A DNA stretch of 64,000 bases, from the NCBI GenBank assembly GCA_964464625.1, contig CAYXKD010000003.1, positions 34,374 to 98,373 of the forward strand, written 5' to 3'. Both the position numbers and the translations under genes were made by a program. This document shows, one piece after another, positions 1 through 8,301 of this stretch. A model generated the notes under the pieces. The model was not told where the DNA came from. It ran no database searches and worked only from the letters and a program-made list of their open reading frames with translations. Origin of the DNA: JAAZIN01 sp964464625 (GTDB lineage Bacteria; Bacillota; Dethiobacteria; DTU022). Each line of letters begins with the position of its first letter. Position 1 is the stretch's first letter.

Positions 1-1
1 T

Positions 2-259
2 AACTATGACGGACGAAAGAAACATCGCACCTCTATCGGGCGGGGAGCCTTTATCGGCTGCAACAGCAATCTTGTCTCCCCGCTGGATGTAGGCGCAGGC
101 GCCTTTGTTGCCGCCGGATCGACCCTGACCAGGAATGTGCCTCCCGGCGCTCTGGCAATAACCAGGACAGAACAAAAAAACCTACCCGGGGCGGCGGAAC
201 GGCTGCTGGATAAAGCACCTCAGCAGCAGGAAAAGGGTGGGGCTAAGGAGAATGGTTAA
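2..259 (+). CDS. glmU: GlmU, C-terminal end (partial)
   Basis: This is the last 85 residues of bifunctional N-acetylglucosamine-1-phosphate uridyltransferase / glucosamine-1-phosphate acetyltransferase; the rest lies left of the window. The visible part is the end of the left-handed beta-helix acetyltransferase domain, with hexapeptide-type repeats (SIGRGAFIG, LDVGAGAFVAAGSTLT) followed by the family's usual VPPGALAITR exit and a charged tail. GlmU makes UDP-GlcNAc for peptidoglycan. The gene lies 32 bases before prs, the same glmU-prs order as in Bacillus, which supports the call. It is read in frame 2 and ends in TAA at 257-259. Confidence 0.9.
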   Translation, partial: NYDGRKKHRTSIGRGAFIGCNSNLVSPLDVGAGAFVAAGSTLTRNVPPGALAITRTEQKNLPGAAERLLDKAPQQQEKGGAKENG

Positions 260-291
260 AAGCGCAGTTATAATAAATAGGGGGTAATGGG

Positions 292-1233
292 GTGGGCAAT
301 AAAAGGATCAAGCTTTTTTGCGGCAGTGCTAATCGCAGTCTGGCGGAGGAGATAGCCAGTTGCATCGGGATTCCCCTGGGGGAGGCGGAGGTGGGGCGCT
401 TTAGCGACGGCGAAATCCGGATCGGTATCCGGGAAAGCGTCCGCGGCACAAACGTGTTTTTGATTCAGCCTATGAGCAATCCCATTAACGAGCACATTAT
501 GGAACTATTGATCCTTATCGATGCTCTTAAAAGGGCTTCTGCCCGCTCGGTAAATGCGGTCATCCCCTATTACGGCTATGCCCGGCAGGACCGTAAAACA
601 CGGGCGCGGGATCCCATTACAGCGAAGCTGCTGGCCGATCTGATTATCGCTGCCGGAGCGGGCAGGGTGGTGGCGATGGACCTGCATGCCGGCCAGATCC
701 AGGGCTTTTTTAATATTCCTTTTGATCACCTCACCGCCATGCCCATCATAGCCAACTATCTCAAACAGAAGAATATTTCTGAAGGGGTGGTCGTTTCACC
801 CGACCTCGGAGGGTTGACCCGTGCCCGTGAGCTGGCCAACAGGCTGGGGTTGCCCATTGCTGTGATCGACAAGAAAAGGCCAGCACCCAACGAAGTTGAA
901 ATAATGAACATAATAGGCAGGGTAAAAAACAAGGTGGCTATTTTAATTGATGATATTATTGACACCGCGGGAACCATGGCGTTGGCTGGGCAGGCCTTGA
1001 AAGACGAAGGGGCGCTGCAGGTTTATGCTTGCTGTACCCACCCGGTATTTTCTGGGCCGGCTGTTGAACGTCTCAGCAGCGCCCCCATTGAAGAGGTCAT
1101 CTATACAAACACCATACCTGTAGAGGCGGCGCTGCCGCGGACAAAATTTCATGTGCTTTCTGTTGCGCCGCTTATTGGAGAGGCGATCATCCGGGTTAAT
1201 CAGGAGCGCTCGGTAAGTGAACTTTTTGATTGA
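292..1233 (+). CDS. prs: Ribose-phosphate pyrophosphokinase
   Basis: Makes PRPP from ribose-5-phosphate and ATP for purine, pyrimidine, histidine and NAD synthesis in the cytoplasm. The 313-residue length is typical. The metal/ATP site motif DLHAGQIQGFF lies near residue 130 and the PRPP loop ILIDDIIDTAGT near residues 217-228. The start is GTG at 292; it gives the family's N-terminus (NKRIKLFCGSANRSLAEEIA) at the right length. The gene sits between glmU and ctc as in Bacillus. Identification is secure. Confidence 0.97.
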   Translation: MGNKRIKLFCGSANRSLAEEIASCIGIPLGEAEVGRFSDGEIRIGIRESVRGTNVFLIQPMSNPINEHIMELLILIDALKRASARSVNAVIPYYGYARQDRKTRARDPITAKLLADLIIAAGAGRVVAMDLHAGQIQGFFNIPFDHLTAMPIIANYLKQKNISEGVVVSPDLGGLTRARELANRLGLPIAVIDKKRPAPNEVEIMNIIGRVKNKVAILIDDIIDTAGTMALAGQALKDEGALQVYACCTHPVFSGPAVERLSSAPIEEVIYTNTIPVEAALPRTKFHVLSVAPLIGEAIIRVNQERSVSELFD

Positions 1234-1284
1234 GTTGATACCATCTTCCATCATGGGTATACTTGACGTCGAGGAGGTAATAGC

Positions 1285-1962
1285 ATGGATCGAATGTTGC
1301 TTGAAGCAGAAAAACGTGATTCTCTGACCAGGGGGGAGCTAAACCAGCTGCGCCGGGAGGGGAAAATTCCAGCGGTAATCTATGGCCGGGGTAAGGATAC
1401 TCAATCGCTGTTCGTTGATGGCCGCCTTTTAAGGCAGGTGCTGGCCGCGGGCGGGACCAACGTTCTCATAGATCTGAAGATCGGTGGCGCCTCCGGGGCC
1501 CAGGCTGAGACAGTGATGCTTAAAGAAATTCAGAGGCATCTCTTGCAACAGGACCGGCTGTTGCATATCGATTTTATTCGCATTTCCATGGAAGATGAAA
1601 TTGAAGTAGATGTTCCGTTGAACTTTACCGGGGATGCTGCCGGCATTGAGGAAGGTGGAATTCTTCAGTATCTCTTGCGTGAGGTAAGCATTAAATGTCT
1701 TCCTGGGAATATCCCCGAGTTGTTTGAAGTGGATATATCCTCTCTGAATATAGGGGAAGGGCTTAGCGCCTCCGCTCTCACTCTTCCGGAAGGGATAACA
1801 CTGCTGACCGATCCCGATGAAGCACTGGTCCAGATGCTTGCCCCGGCAGCGGAAGAGGAAGAAGAGCTGCCTGAAGATGAAGAAGAATTAGAAGAAGAGG
1901 CGACCGAAGAGGAAGAAGGGGCAAAGGCGGATCTGCCGGGTGGGGAGGAGGCCGGAGAATAA
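1285..1962 (+). CDS. rplY: 50S ribosomal protein L25, Ctc/TL5 type
   Basis: Long-form L25 (general stress protein Ctc), which binds 5S rRNA. The N-terminal L25 domain (about residues 1-95) is followed by the TL5-type beta domain (about 100-190). The last roughly 35 residues are an almost uninterrupted run of Glu/Asp ending in a Gly/Glu tail. The length of 225 residues fits Ctc rather than the short E. coli L25. The ATG at 1285 is preceded by GAGGAGG. The stop TAA at 1960-1962 is directly followed, in the same reading frame, by pth. The order prs-ctc-pth matches Bacillus. Confidence 0.95.
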   Translation: MDRMLLEAEKRDSLTRGELNQLRREGKIPAVIYGRGKDTQSLFVDGRLLRQVLAAGGTNVLIDLKIGGASGAQAETVMLKEIQRHLLQQDRLLHIDFIRISMEDEIEVDVPLNFTGDAAGIEEGGILQYLLREVSIKCLPGNIPELFEVDISSLNIGEGLSASALTLPEGITLLTDPDEALVQMLAPAAEEEEELPEDEEELEEEATEEEEGAKADLPGGEEAGE

Positions 1963-2559
1963 ATTTATTACCGTAAACGGTTTAAAGAAAAGTATCTTTT
2001 TGCCGTTATCGGCCTGGGTAATCCCGGGGATCGTTACCGCGGAACAAGACACAACTTAGGCTACCGGGTGGTGGAAGCTTTCTCCCGGAAGATTAATGCT
2101 GGGAAGACATTCCATTTATGCCACTCTATCTGCGCCGCTGCCCTTTACCGCTCAAAGCCGCTGCTCCTGGTTCAGCCGCTTACTTATATGAACCTGAGCG
2201 GCCGGGCTGCTTCTGACCTGATGCGGCGCTATCGCCTTGAGCCTGAGCAGATGGTTTTAATCTATGACGATCTCGATCTGCCCCCCGGCCGGATAAGATT
2301 ACGGCGCAGCGGCGGCAGCGCCGGTCACAGGGGTGTCCAATCCGTCATCAATGCCACCGGGACAGACCTTTTTTTGCGCCTGCGCATAGGTATAGGCAAA
2401 CCGCTCTGCGGGGAAAGTGCAGATTATGTTCTAGCGGTCCCGCCGCCGGAGGAACAGAAGCTGCTTGATAATGCCGTGGAGCGGGCGGTAGAGGCCCTTG
2501 CAGTTCTCATTGATACAGGGCTGGAAGAGGCGATGAGCAAGTTCAACCAGTCGAATTAG
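1963..2559 (+). CDS. pth: Peptidyl-tRNA hydrolase (apparent ATT start)
   Basis: Frees tRNA from peptidyl-tRNA that drops off ribosomes (SpoVC in Bacillus). The conserved N-terminal block VIGLGNPGDRYRGTRHNLGY, with the catalytic Asn and His, lies at 2005-2064, and YDDLDLP with the catalytic Asp and GHRG follow. This reading frame has no ATG, GTG or TTG between the in-frame rplY stop and that block. The first GTG (2068) would remove both catalytic residues. ATT at 1963 abuts the rplY TAA, has GGAG five bases upstream and a stronger GGGGAGGAGG eleven bases upstream, and gives a 198-residue protein of normal length. Translational coupling to rplY is likely. A sequencing error, or stop readthrough making an L25-Pth fusion, cannot be excluded. 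Confidence 0.9.
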   Translation: MYYRKRFKEKYLFAVIGLGNPGDRYRGTRHNLGYRVVEAFSRKINAGKTFHLCHSICAAALYRSKPLLLVQPLTYMNLSGRAASDLMRRYRLEPEQMVLIYDDLDLPPGRIRLRRSGGSAGHRGVQSVINATGTDLFLRLRIGIGKPLCGESADYVLAVPPPEEQKLLDNAVERAVEALAVLIDTGLEEAMSKFNQSN

Positions 2560-2592
2560 CGCTGTTGCCTGTAAAGGGCTGGCCCGGATTAG

Positions 2593-2623
2593 ATTCCGTC
2601 TTCTGCAGGCGGAATTTTGTTTT
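2593..2623 (+). terminator. Weak terminator-like hairpin after pth
   Basis: Arms ATTCCG (2593-2598) and CGGAAT (2610-2615) are followed by TTTGTTTTG. The stem is short, so this is tentative. It would separate pth from fin. Confidence 0.35.
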
Positions 2624-2791
2624 GCGCTCTTTCTCATCCACAGGATGGCCCTTATGTCATGGTAAGGGCAAAGAGCGGAGGAGTTCAACAGCAGCTGTGC
2701 TGCTGTATTACTGTCAGGCTTCCGGATACAATCGTTCCCGTCGGGGAAGCATAAACATAGATCTTGCTTGAATATGATGGTGGGAGAGTGA

Positions 2792-3013
2792 ATGAAGGTT
2801 ACTTATATATGTGATCGCTGCGGCACGATCATCGGCTCGCTTGGCCTGACCAGGGATGAGCTGCAGCAGATGGGTCTGGAGACGTGGGATTCAGATCTGG
2901 ATGAAGATATCATTAAGCCGGCCCCGACCGGTCCCCTTTTCATTTACTCCCTTTGCAATCATTGTGTTGATGCCGCTTCTGTTCATGAGATTAAGTGGAT
3001 ATGCCTGAAGTAG
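2792..3013 (+). CDS. fin: Anti-sigma-F factor Fin (YabK)
   Basis: A 73-residue zinc-ribbon-like protein with two CxxC knuckles: C7-x2-C10 (CDRC) and C55-x2-C58 (CNHC). Size, the N-terminal pattern YxCxxCGxxxGSL and the position between pth and mfd all match B. subtilis Fin, a sigma-F-controlled inhibitor of RNA polymerase carrying sigma F that helps hand over to sigma G in the forespore. That role is taken from the Bacillus family. The ATG at 2792 has GGGAGAG upstream. A GCATA at 2749-2753 could be part of a forespore-type promoter, but I cannot match a convincing -10 to it. Confidence 0.85.
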   Translation: MKVTYICDRCGTIIGSLGLTRDELQQMGLETWDSDLDEDIIKPAPTGPLFIYSLCNHCVDAASVHEIKWICLK

Positions 3014-3094
3014 CGGGGTACGCACCGGCTCCGCAGTTGTTGATGTGGTACATAATTCGCAAGATTCATACACCGCCAGGGAAGGGGGCAGGCT

Positions 3095-6000
3095 ATGCTA
3101 TTCCACGATTTTTTGACAGAGTGGCCTCGTGATCGATCCTTTGCCGAATTGCTTAAACTGCTCTCTGCCGGGGAAAGCTGCCGCGCTTCGGTTACCGGCC
3201 TTGATGGAAGCGCCAGATCTTTCATGCTTGCCGGGATGCTTCTGAATGGCTGTTGCCAGGCAATCGTCATTACCCCTGATATGGCGCGTGCAGAAAAAAT
3301 ATATGAGGATCTCCTTGCCTTCCTACCCTCCGGCCTGGTCAATCTTTTACCGGCACGGGATCTTTTTATGACGCCCCACCTTCTTACCCGAAGCACGGAG
3401 CAGCGGTGGCAGCGCCTTGCTTTTATGGAGTGGCTTCACCGAAAAGGAGAGGGGATCTATGTCGCACCTTTTACCGCCCTTATTTCCAAAGCATTGTCTC
3501 CGGAAACCTGGCGCAGCGTACTGCTCACGCTGCAGGTAGGTTCTGAAATTGACCGCGAACAGCTGCTGGAAAGGTTGATTGAAAGCGGATATGAAAGAGC
3601 CCCTCTTACCGAGTTTAGGGGCCAGTTCAGTGCCCGCGGTGAAATTATTGATATCTACCCTCCTGGAGGGGGGATGCCCTTGCGTGTAGAGCTCTTTGAT
3701 CGCGTTATAGAATCTCTCCGCCTCTTTGATCCGGCAACGCAGCGTTCAACAGAACATCTCGGGGGAATTGACATCCTGCCTGCTTTTGAGCTGGTTTTGC
3801 CGCGAGAATATTATCTTGAGGGCAGGCGGCGGATCCAGAGTGAAATGGAAGGGGTTCTCTCCGGGCTGCGGCGGCTAGGCGAACAGGAGAGGGCAGCGGA
3901 GCTGAAAACAAATACAGGGCAGCACCTGGAGCGCCTGGGCGAACCGGGTGGTCTGGATCTGCTTCCCAGCTATTATAAATATTTTTATGGTGGCGGCGCC
4001 TCTCTTTTGGACTATCTTCCTCCGGGATCCGTTGTTTTTGTCGATGAGCCTGCTGCTGTTCAGGAGCAGGCTGAGGCTTTGCACCGGGATCTTCTGCAAC
4101 ACCATGACACCGCTTTTGCCGGAGGCGGGCAGCTGCCGGGGCACCTGGATTATTTTTGGAAAATCCAGGATCTTTTTTCCCGGTATTCGGGATCCATCAT
4201 TGCCCTGAGCCTTTTTCCTTCTTCACCGGATTTTCTGGAGATAAGGGGGGAAGTTCCTATAAATGGGGTTAATATGACTCATTATCACGGGCAGTGGCAA
4301 ACGCTGCAGGAGGATTATTTGAAATGGACTTCTGCAGGTTACCGGATTCTTTTTTTGGCAGCCTCTCCGGAAAGGACCGCAGGGCTGCAGCAAATCTTAA
4401 TGGAACAGGATCTTGCCGTAGGCATCGATTCTGATTCTTCCTGGTCTTCCGGTGAAGCCCGGGTGGCAGCTGCGGGGCTGGAGGAAGGTTTTCTCATGCC
4501 TTCGCTTTCGCTGGCTGTAGTTACGGAGCATAATATTTTTCCACGTCGTCGCAAGAGGAGACGTCTGGCGCAGCAGGAGGGGGTCAGGCTGCGCGATTAC
4601 CGGGAACTGGCAGTGGGAGATTACGTGGTACATGAGCAGCACGGGGTTGGCAAATATATGGGTTTAAGCACGCTGGAGATCGATGGGATATGCCGGGACT
4701 ATCTGCTGCTTCACTATCGGGGGACCGACAGGCTCTATATCCCCATAGAACAGATCGAAGTGATTCGGAAGTATATCGGGTCTGAGGGGAAAAGGCCGCG
4801 GGTGCACAGCCTGGGCAGCGGTGAATGGCAGCGGGTGAAAAACAGGGTCAAAGAATCGGTGCAGGAGATGGCCCGGGAGCTGCTCGCCCTCTATGCTTCC
4901 CGCGAGATGGTGTCCGGTTACACTTTCAGTTCCGATCACCCCTGGCAGCTCGAATTTGAATCGCTGTTTCCCTATGAAGAGACCCCCGATCAACTGCAGG
5001 CTATCGCCGATGTGAAGGCAGACATGGAGAAAGAGCATCCTATGGATCGCCTCATCTGCGGCGATGTGGGTTACGGCAAGACAGAGGTGGCTCTACGGGC
5101 CGCCTTTAAAGCGGTTATGGAGGGGAAGCAGGTAGCTCTGCTTGTGCCCACTACGGTTCTGGCGCAGCAGCATTTTCGGACATTTTCAGAGCGCTATGCC
5201 GAATTTCCTTTCCGGGTGGCCCAGCTGAGTCGTTTTATTGCACCGGCGGCGCAGAAGGAGATTCTAAAAGAACTGGCTTGCGGGAAAATAGATATAATTA
5301 TCGGAACACACCGGCTGCTTTCGGGGGATATTAAATTCAATGATCTGGGGCTTCTGATTATAGACGAAGAGCAGCGTTTCGGAGTGCGTCACAAGGAAAG
5401 ATTAAAGCAGCTTCGCCTCTCCGTAGATGTTTTAGCCATGACAGCCACCCCCATACCCCGGACGATGCACCTTTCACTCGTCGGGGCAAGGGACCTTAGC
5501 GTTATCGAGACCCCTCCGGAGAACCGCTACCCGGTACAGACTTTTGTTGCTGAATATTCCGAGCACCTGGTTAAGGAAGCGATCCAGCGGGAGTTGAATC
5601 GCGGGGGCCAGGTCTATTTTGTGTTTAATCGAATTTCAGGGATCAATGCCATGGCCCGAAAGATTCAGGATATGTTTCCAGGTAAAGCGGTAGCTATTGG
5701 CCATGGCCGTATGCCGCTGGAGCAGGTTATGAGCGATTTTATTGAAGGAAAATATCCCATTCTGGTCAGCACGACCATTATCGAAGCGGGGCTGGATATC
5801 CCCAACGTGAACACACTGCTGGTTTACGATGCCGATCAGTTTGGACTGGCTCAGCTTTACCAGCTGCGCGGGCGGGTGGGGCGTTCACACCGCCTTGCTT
5901 ACGCCTATCTCACCTATCGCCGGGAAAAAATGATCACAGAAGATGCAAAGAAAAGGCTGCAGGCGATCAAGGAATTCACCGAGCTAGGATCAGGATTCAA

Positions 6001-6622
6001 GGTGGCGCTGCGCGACCTGGAGATTCGCGGGGCCGGTAATATCCTTGGCGCCGAGCAACATGGTTTTATGGTTGAGATTGGATTTGACCTTTATTGCCGC
6101 CTGCTGGAGGAAGCAGTGGCCAAAATCAAGGAGGTCCCGCTTAAAAAGGATGAGCCTCAACCGCGGCTGGATTTGAAAGTGAACGCATATTTACCCTCAT
6201 CCTATATCACCAATCAGGACCAGAAGATTGATTTTTACCAGCGCATCTATGCTTCGGATTCCGGCGAGGAGTTGGAAGAAGTAGAAGAGGAGATGCGTGA
6301 TCGTTACGGGGCGCCGCCCTCTCCTGTAAAAAATCTGCTTGAAGCAGCCTCCTTGCGCCTTCTGGCCAGGCATCTGGGGATCGTCTCCCTGCAGCAGCAT
6401 GACGGCACCGTGGATATAAGGTTTCACCGGGACCGTGGATTTGACACTGTTGGGCTTCATTCAGCGGCGAAAAAGTACCGGGGTCGCCTAACCTTTACTG
6501 CCGGGCCATCACCCCGGATCAAATTTCGGGCCGAGCTCCGTGAAAGGTTGCTTTCCGAGCTGCTCGTATTTTTGGGCGAGCTAAGTGGTGAAGCCGCCTT
6601 GACCCTGTCTGAACTTGAGTAA
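3095..6622 (+). CDS. mfd: Transcription-repair coupling factor Mfd
   Basis: ATP-dependent translocase that removes RNA polymerase stalled at DNA damage and recruits UvrA. The 1175 residues have the expected layout: UvrB-homology region at the N-terminus (GEIIDIYPPG around residue 186), CarD-like RNA polymerase interaction domain near residues 495-575 (VGDYVVHEQHGVGKYMG), and RecG-like helicase core with Walker A GDVGYGKTE near 655 and DEEQ near 756. Motif RGRVGRS and a TRCF C-terminal domain follow. ATG at 3095 lies behind a purine-rich GGAAGGGGG. The gene follows fin, as in Bacillus. Confidence 0.98.
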   Translation: MLFHDFLTEWPRDRSFAELLKLLSAGESCRASVTGLDGSARSFMLAGMLLNGCCQAIVITPDMARAEKIYEDLLAFLPSGLVNLLPARDLFMTPHLLTRSTEQRWQRLAFMEWLHRKGEGIYVAPFTALISKALSPETWRSVLLTLQVGSEIDREQLLERLIESGYERAPLTEFRGQFSARGEIIDIYPPGGGMPLRVELFDRVIESLRLFDPATQRSTEHLGGIDILPAFELVLPREYYLEGRRRIQSEMEGVLSGLRRLGEQERAAELKTNTGQHLERLGEPGGLDLLPSYYKYFYGGGASLLDYLPPGSVVFVDEPAAVQEQAEALHRDLLQHHDTAFAGGGQLPGHLDYFWKIQDLFSRYSGSIIALSLFPSSPDFLEIRGEVPINGVNMTHYHGQWQTLQEDYLKWTSAGYRILFLAASPERTAGLQQILMEQDLAVGIDSDSSWSSGEARVAAAGLEEGFLMPSLSLAVVTEHNIFPRRRKRRRLAQQEGVRLRDYRELAVGDYVVHEQHGVGKYMGLSTLEIDGICRDYLLLHYRGTDRLYIPIEQIEVIRKYIGSEGKRPRVHSLGSGEWQRVKNRVKESVQEMARELLALYASREMVSGYTFSSDHPWQLEFESLFPYEETPDQLQAIADVKADMEKEHPMDRLICGDVGYGKTEVALRAAFKAVMEGKQVALLVPTTVLAQQHFRTFSERYAEFPFRVAQLSRFIAPAAQKEILKELACGKIDIIIGTHRLLSGDIKFNDLGLLIIDEEQRFGVRHKERLKQLRLSVDVLAMTATPIPRTMHLSLVGARDLSVIETPPENRYPVQTFVAEYSEHLVKEAIQRELNRGGQVYFVFNRISGINAMARKIQDMFPGKAVAIGHGRMPLEQVMSDFIEGKYPILVSTTIIEAGLDIPNVNTLLVYDADQFGLAQLYQLRGRVGRSHRLAYAYLTYRREKMITEDAKKRLQAIKEFTELGSGFKVALRDLEIRGAGNILGAEQHGFMVEIGFDLYCRLLEEAVAKIKEVPLKKDEPQPRLDLKVNAYLPSSYITNQDQKIDFYQRIYASDSGEELEEVEEEMRDRYGAPPSPVKNLLEAASLRLLARHLGIVSLQQHDGTVDIRFHRDRGFDTVGLHSAAKKYRGRLTFTAGPSPRIKFRAELRERLLSELLVFLGELSGEAALTLSELE

Positions 6623-6634
6623 GGAGGCGACAAT

Positions 6635-7552
6635 ATGCCCGGACTCAGAGGTTTTTTATCGCTGGCTACCTGGCTGCTTCTGTTGATCTGCTGTGCAGGC
6701 TGTTTGGCTGCGGATGTCCCCGCAGCCAGGGTAAACGACGTTATCATCTCGCAAAACGATTTGAACCGGTTTATCAGCCTGATGGAGCTATGCAATCCCG
6801 GGACAGTTGACCTGCGGGATGACAACCGGCCAAAAGAAAATGAGCGGGAATTTTTACATCTTCTCATCGGCTTCGAACTGGTGGATCAGGCGGCGGCAAA
6901 TGCCGGTGTTGTTGTTGCTCCCGGGGAGCTGGAAGTTAAAATGGGGGAAATGCAGCAGAGTCTTGTACAAAGAGGTTACGCAGGTTCGCTTGCTGAATTT
7001 CACAAAAAGTGCAAGGAGCTTTGCCTGGACCCCGGCGATCTGGCTCTATTTTCTCGTTACCGGTTGCAGGTGGAAGCGCTTTTTGAACAGATGGGCTCAA
7101 CAGTTCAGGAAGAAGATCTGCTTCGATTTGTGGGAGAGAACCCGGAAATTTTCATGCAGCCTGCTGCCGCGGAACTGTACCTCTACCGTTTCAACGATGA
7201 GCAGGAAGCAACAGATTGTCTTGTCCGGTTGGAGCGGGGAACTGCTGCGGAAGAGATCGCAGCCTCCGGGAATGCTCATCGGTCCAACCTGGGGTGGGTT
7301 ACCGGGGATGACCCCTTTCTGTCGAAGAAGGTACGCGAGCAGATATTTCCCGCTCATAAAACAGGGAAAGGCTGTCTTATCCGATCCTCCGGAGAGTATC
7401 ATCTTTACTGGATTCAAAGGGTCAGGCCTGCAGGGCAGCTCGACTTTACAGATGTAAGGGAAGAAGCATTTCAACTAATAAAAAGCCTTCTTTACGAGCA
7501 ATTTTACTACACTCTATGGAAAGAGGGGAGAATTGAACTCCACTGTCGCTAG
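6635..7552 (+). CDS. PrsA/SurA-like peptidyl-prolyl isomerase, exported
   Basis: A 305-residue putative extracytoplasmic foldase. The N-terminus is a signal sequence with a hydrophobic core (about residues 8-22) ending in a CAGC that could serve as a lipobox, so it may be a lipoprotein. A SurA N-domain-like region follows (ARVNDVIISQNDL, about 33-160). The C-terminal half resembles a parvulin rotamase domain (SNLGWVTGDDPF near 228-239, then a TDVREEA exit). It starts 12 bases after mfd with AAGGAGG. A foldase between mfd and spoVT is a known Clostridia arrangement. The client proteins are unknown. Confidence 0.8.
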   Translation: MPGLRGFLSLATWLLLLICCAGCLAADVPAARVNDVIISQNDLNRFISLMELCNPGTVDLRDDNRPKENEREFLHLLIGFELVDQAAANAGVVVAPGELEVKMGEMQQSLVQRGYAGSLAEFHKKCKELCLDPGDLALFSRYRLQVEALFEQMGSTVQEEDLLRFVGENPEIFMQPAAAELYLYRFNDEQEATDCLVRLERGTAAEEIAASGNAHRSNLGWVTGDDPFLSKKVREQIFPAHKTGKGCLIRSSGEYHLYWIQRVRPAGQLDFTDVREEAFQLIKSLLYEQFYYTLWKEGRIELHCR

Positions 7553-7562
7553 TTTTGGGAAT

Positions 7563-7592
7563 GCATAAAACCTCTATCGAAGATAAATACTA
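7563..7592 (+). promoter_or_regulatory. Candidate sigma-G promoter of spoVT
   Basis: GCATA at 7563-7567, an 18-base spacer, then AATACTA at 7586-7592. The sigma-G consensus is GHATR - 17/18 - CATWMTA, so this has one mismatch in the -10. spoVT is sigma-G controlled in B. subtilis. Match by eye only. Confidence 0.45.
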
Positions 7593-7640
7593 ATTTCAGA
7601 ACAGAGATTTATTGCCTGGAACTTCACAAAGGAGGAAACA

Positions 7641-8198
7641 GTGTTGAAAGCAACCGGTATTGTCAGGCGCATCGATGATCTCGGCCGGGTTGTGATTCCC
7701 AAGGAAATTCGCCGTACATTAAAGATCAGGGAAGGTGACCCTCTGGAAATTTATGTGGACAGGGGCGGAGAGGTTATTTTAAAGAAATACTCCCCCATTG
7801 GTGAGTTGGGTGATTTTGCACAGGAATATGCCGATTCTCTTCATGAATCAATGGGCAACATTTCATGCATTGCCGACCGGGATACAATTATTGCGGTGGC
7901 CGGTGCGCCCAAAAAAGAATTTGTAAACCGTCCTTTAAGCAGTGCTGTTGAACGGGTCATGGAAAGCCGGAAGAGTGTGATGATCAACAATACTGCCGAT
8001 CATCAGTATTACGAGGAGACGGATGAAATGATGGGGCCCCGTTTTGCCAATGAAGTGATTGCGCCGATAATCTCTGAAGGGGATCCCATAGGCGCAGTGA
8101 TCATGGGTAGCAGGGACCCCTCCATCAGAATGAGCGATCTTGAATTAAAACTGGTTGAAACAGCAGCCTCATTTCTGGCTAAGCAGATGGAGCAATAG
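7641..8198 (+). CDS. spoVT: Stage V sporulation protein T
   Basis: AbrB-family transcription regulator of late forespore genes. Residues 1-50 are the swapped-hairpin AbrB DNA-binding domain (GIVRRIDDLGRVVIPKEIRR, nearly identical to Bacillus). Residues 55-180 are a GAF-like domain ending AASFLAKQMEQ, the family's usual C-terminus. The length of 185 is close to the usual 178. The start is GTG at 7641 with AAAGGAGGA eight bases before. The following TTG at 7644 would also give the same core protein. It likely feeds back on sigma-G genes. Confidence 0.97.
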   Translation: MLKATGIVRRIDDLGRVVIPKEIRRTLKIREGDPLEIYVDRGGEVILKKYSPIGELGDFAQEYADSLHESMGNISCIADRDTIIAVAGAPKKEFVNRPLSSAVERVMESRKSVMINNTADHQYYEETDEMMGPRFANEVIAPIISEGDPIGAVIMGSRDPSIRMSDLELKLVETAASFLAKQMEQ

Positions 8199-8245
8199 TT
8201 AAAGGCGACGCAGAAGTTAGAGATGTAGATCGTCTTAGAAGATGC

Positions 8246-8254
8246 TGGTATAAT
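8246..8254 (+). promoter_or_regulatory. Extended -10 promoter element before spoVB-like gene
   Basis: TGGTATAAT (extended -10, TGN plus perfect TATAAT) lies 47 bases before the TTG start of the flippase gene. No good -35 is visible at the expected distance, which is compatible with an extended -10 promoter. Confidence 0.5.
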
Positions 8255-8301
8255 ACAGACATTATATATTAGGGGAACGGAAGAGGAAGGAAGGAAGGGC
8301 T

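Noticed and set aside
2565..2771. A 68-codon frame between pth and fin
   Set aside because: Basic, Cys/Arg-rich translation without motifs or ribosome site; the region more likely holds a weak terminator and the fin promoter.
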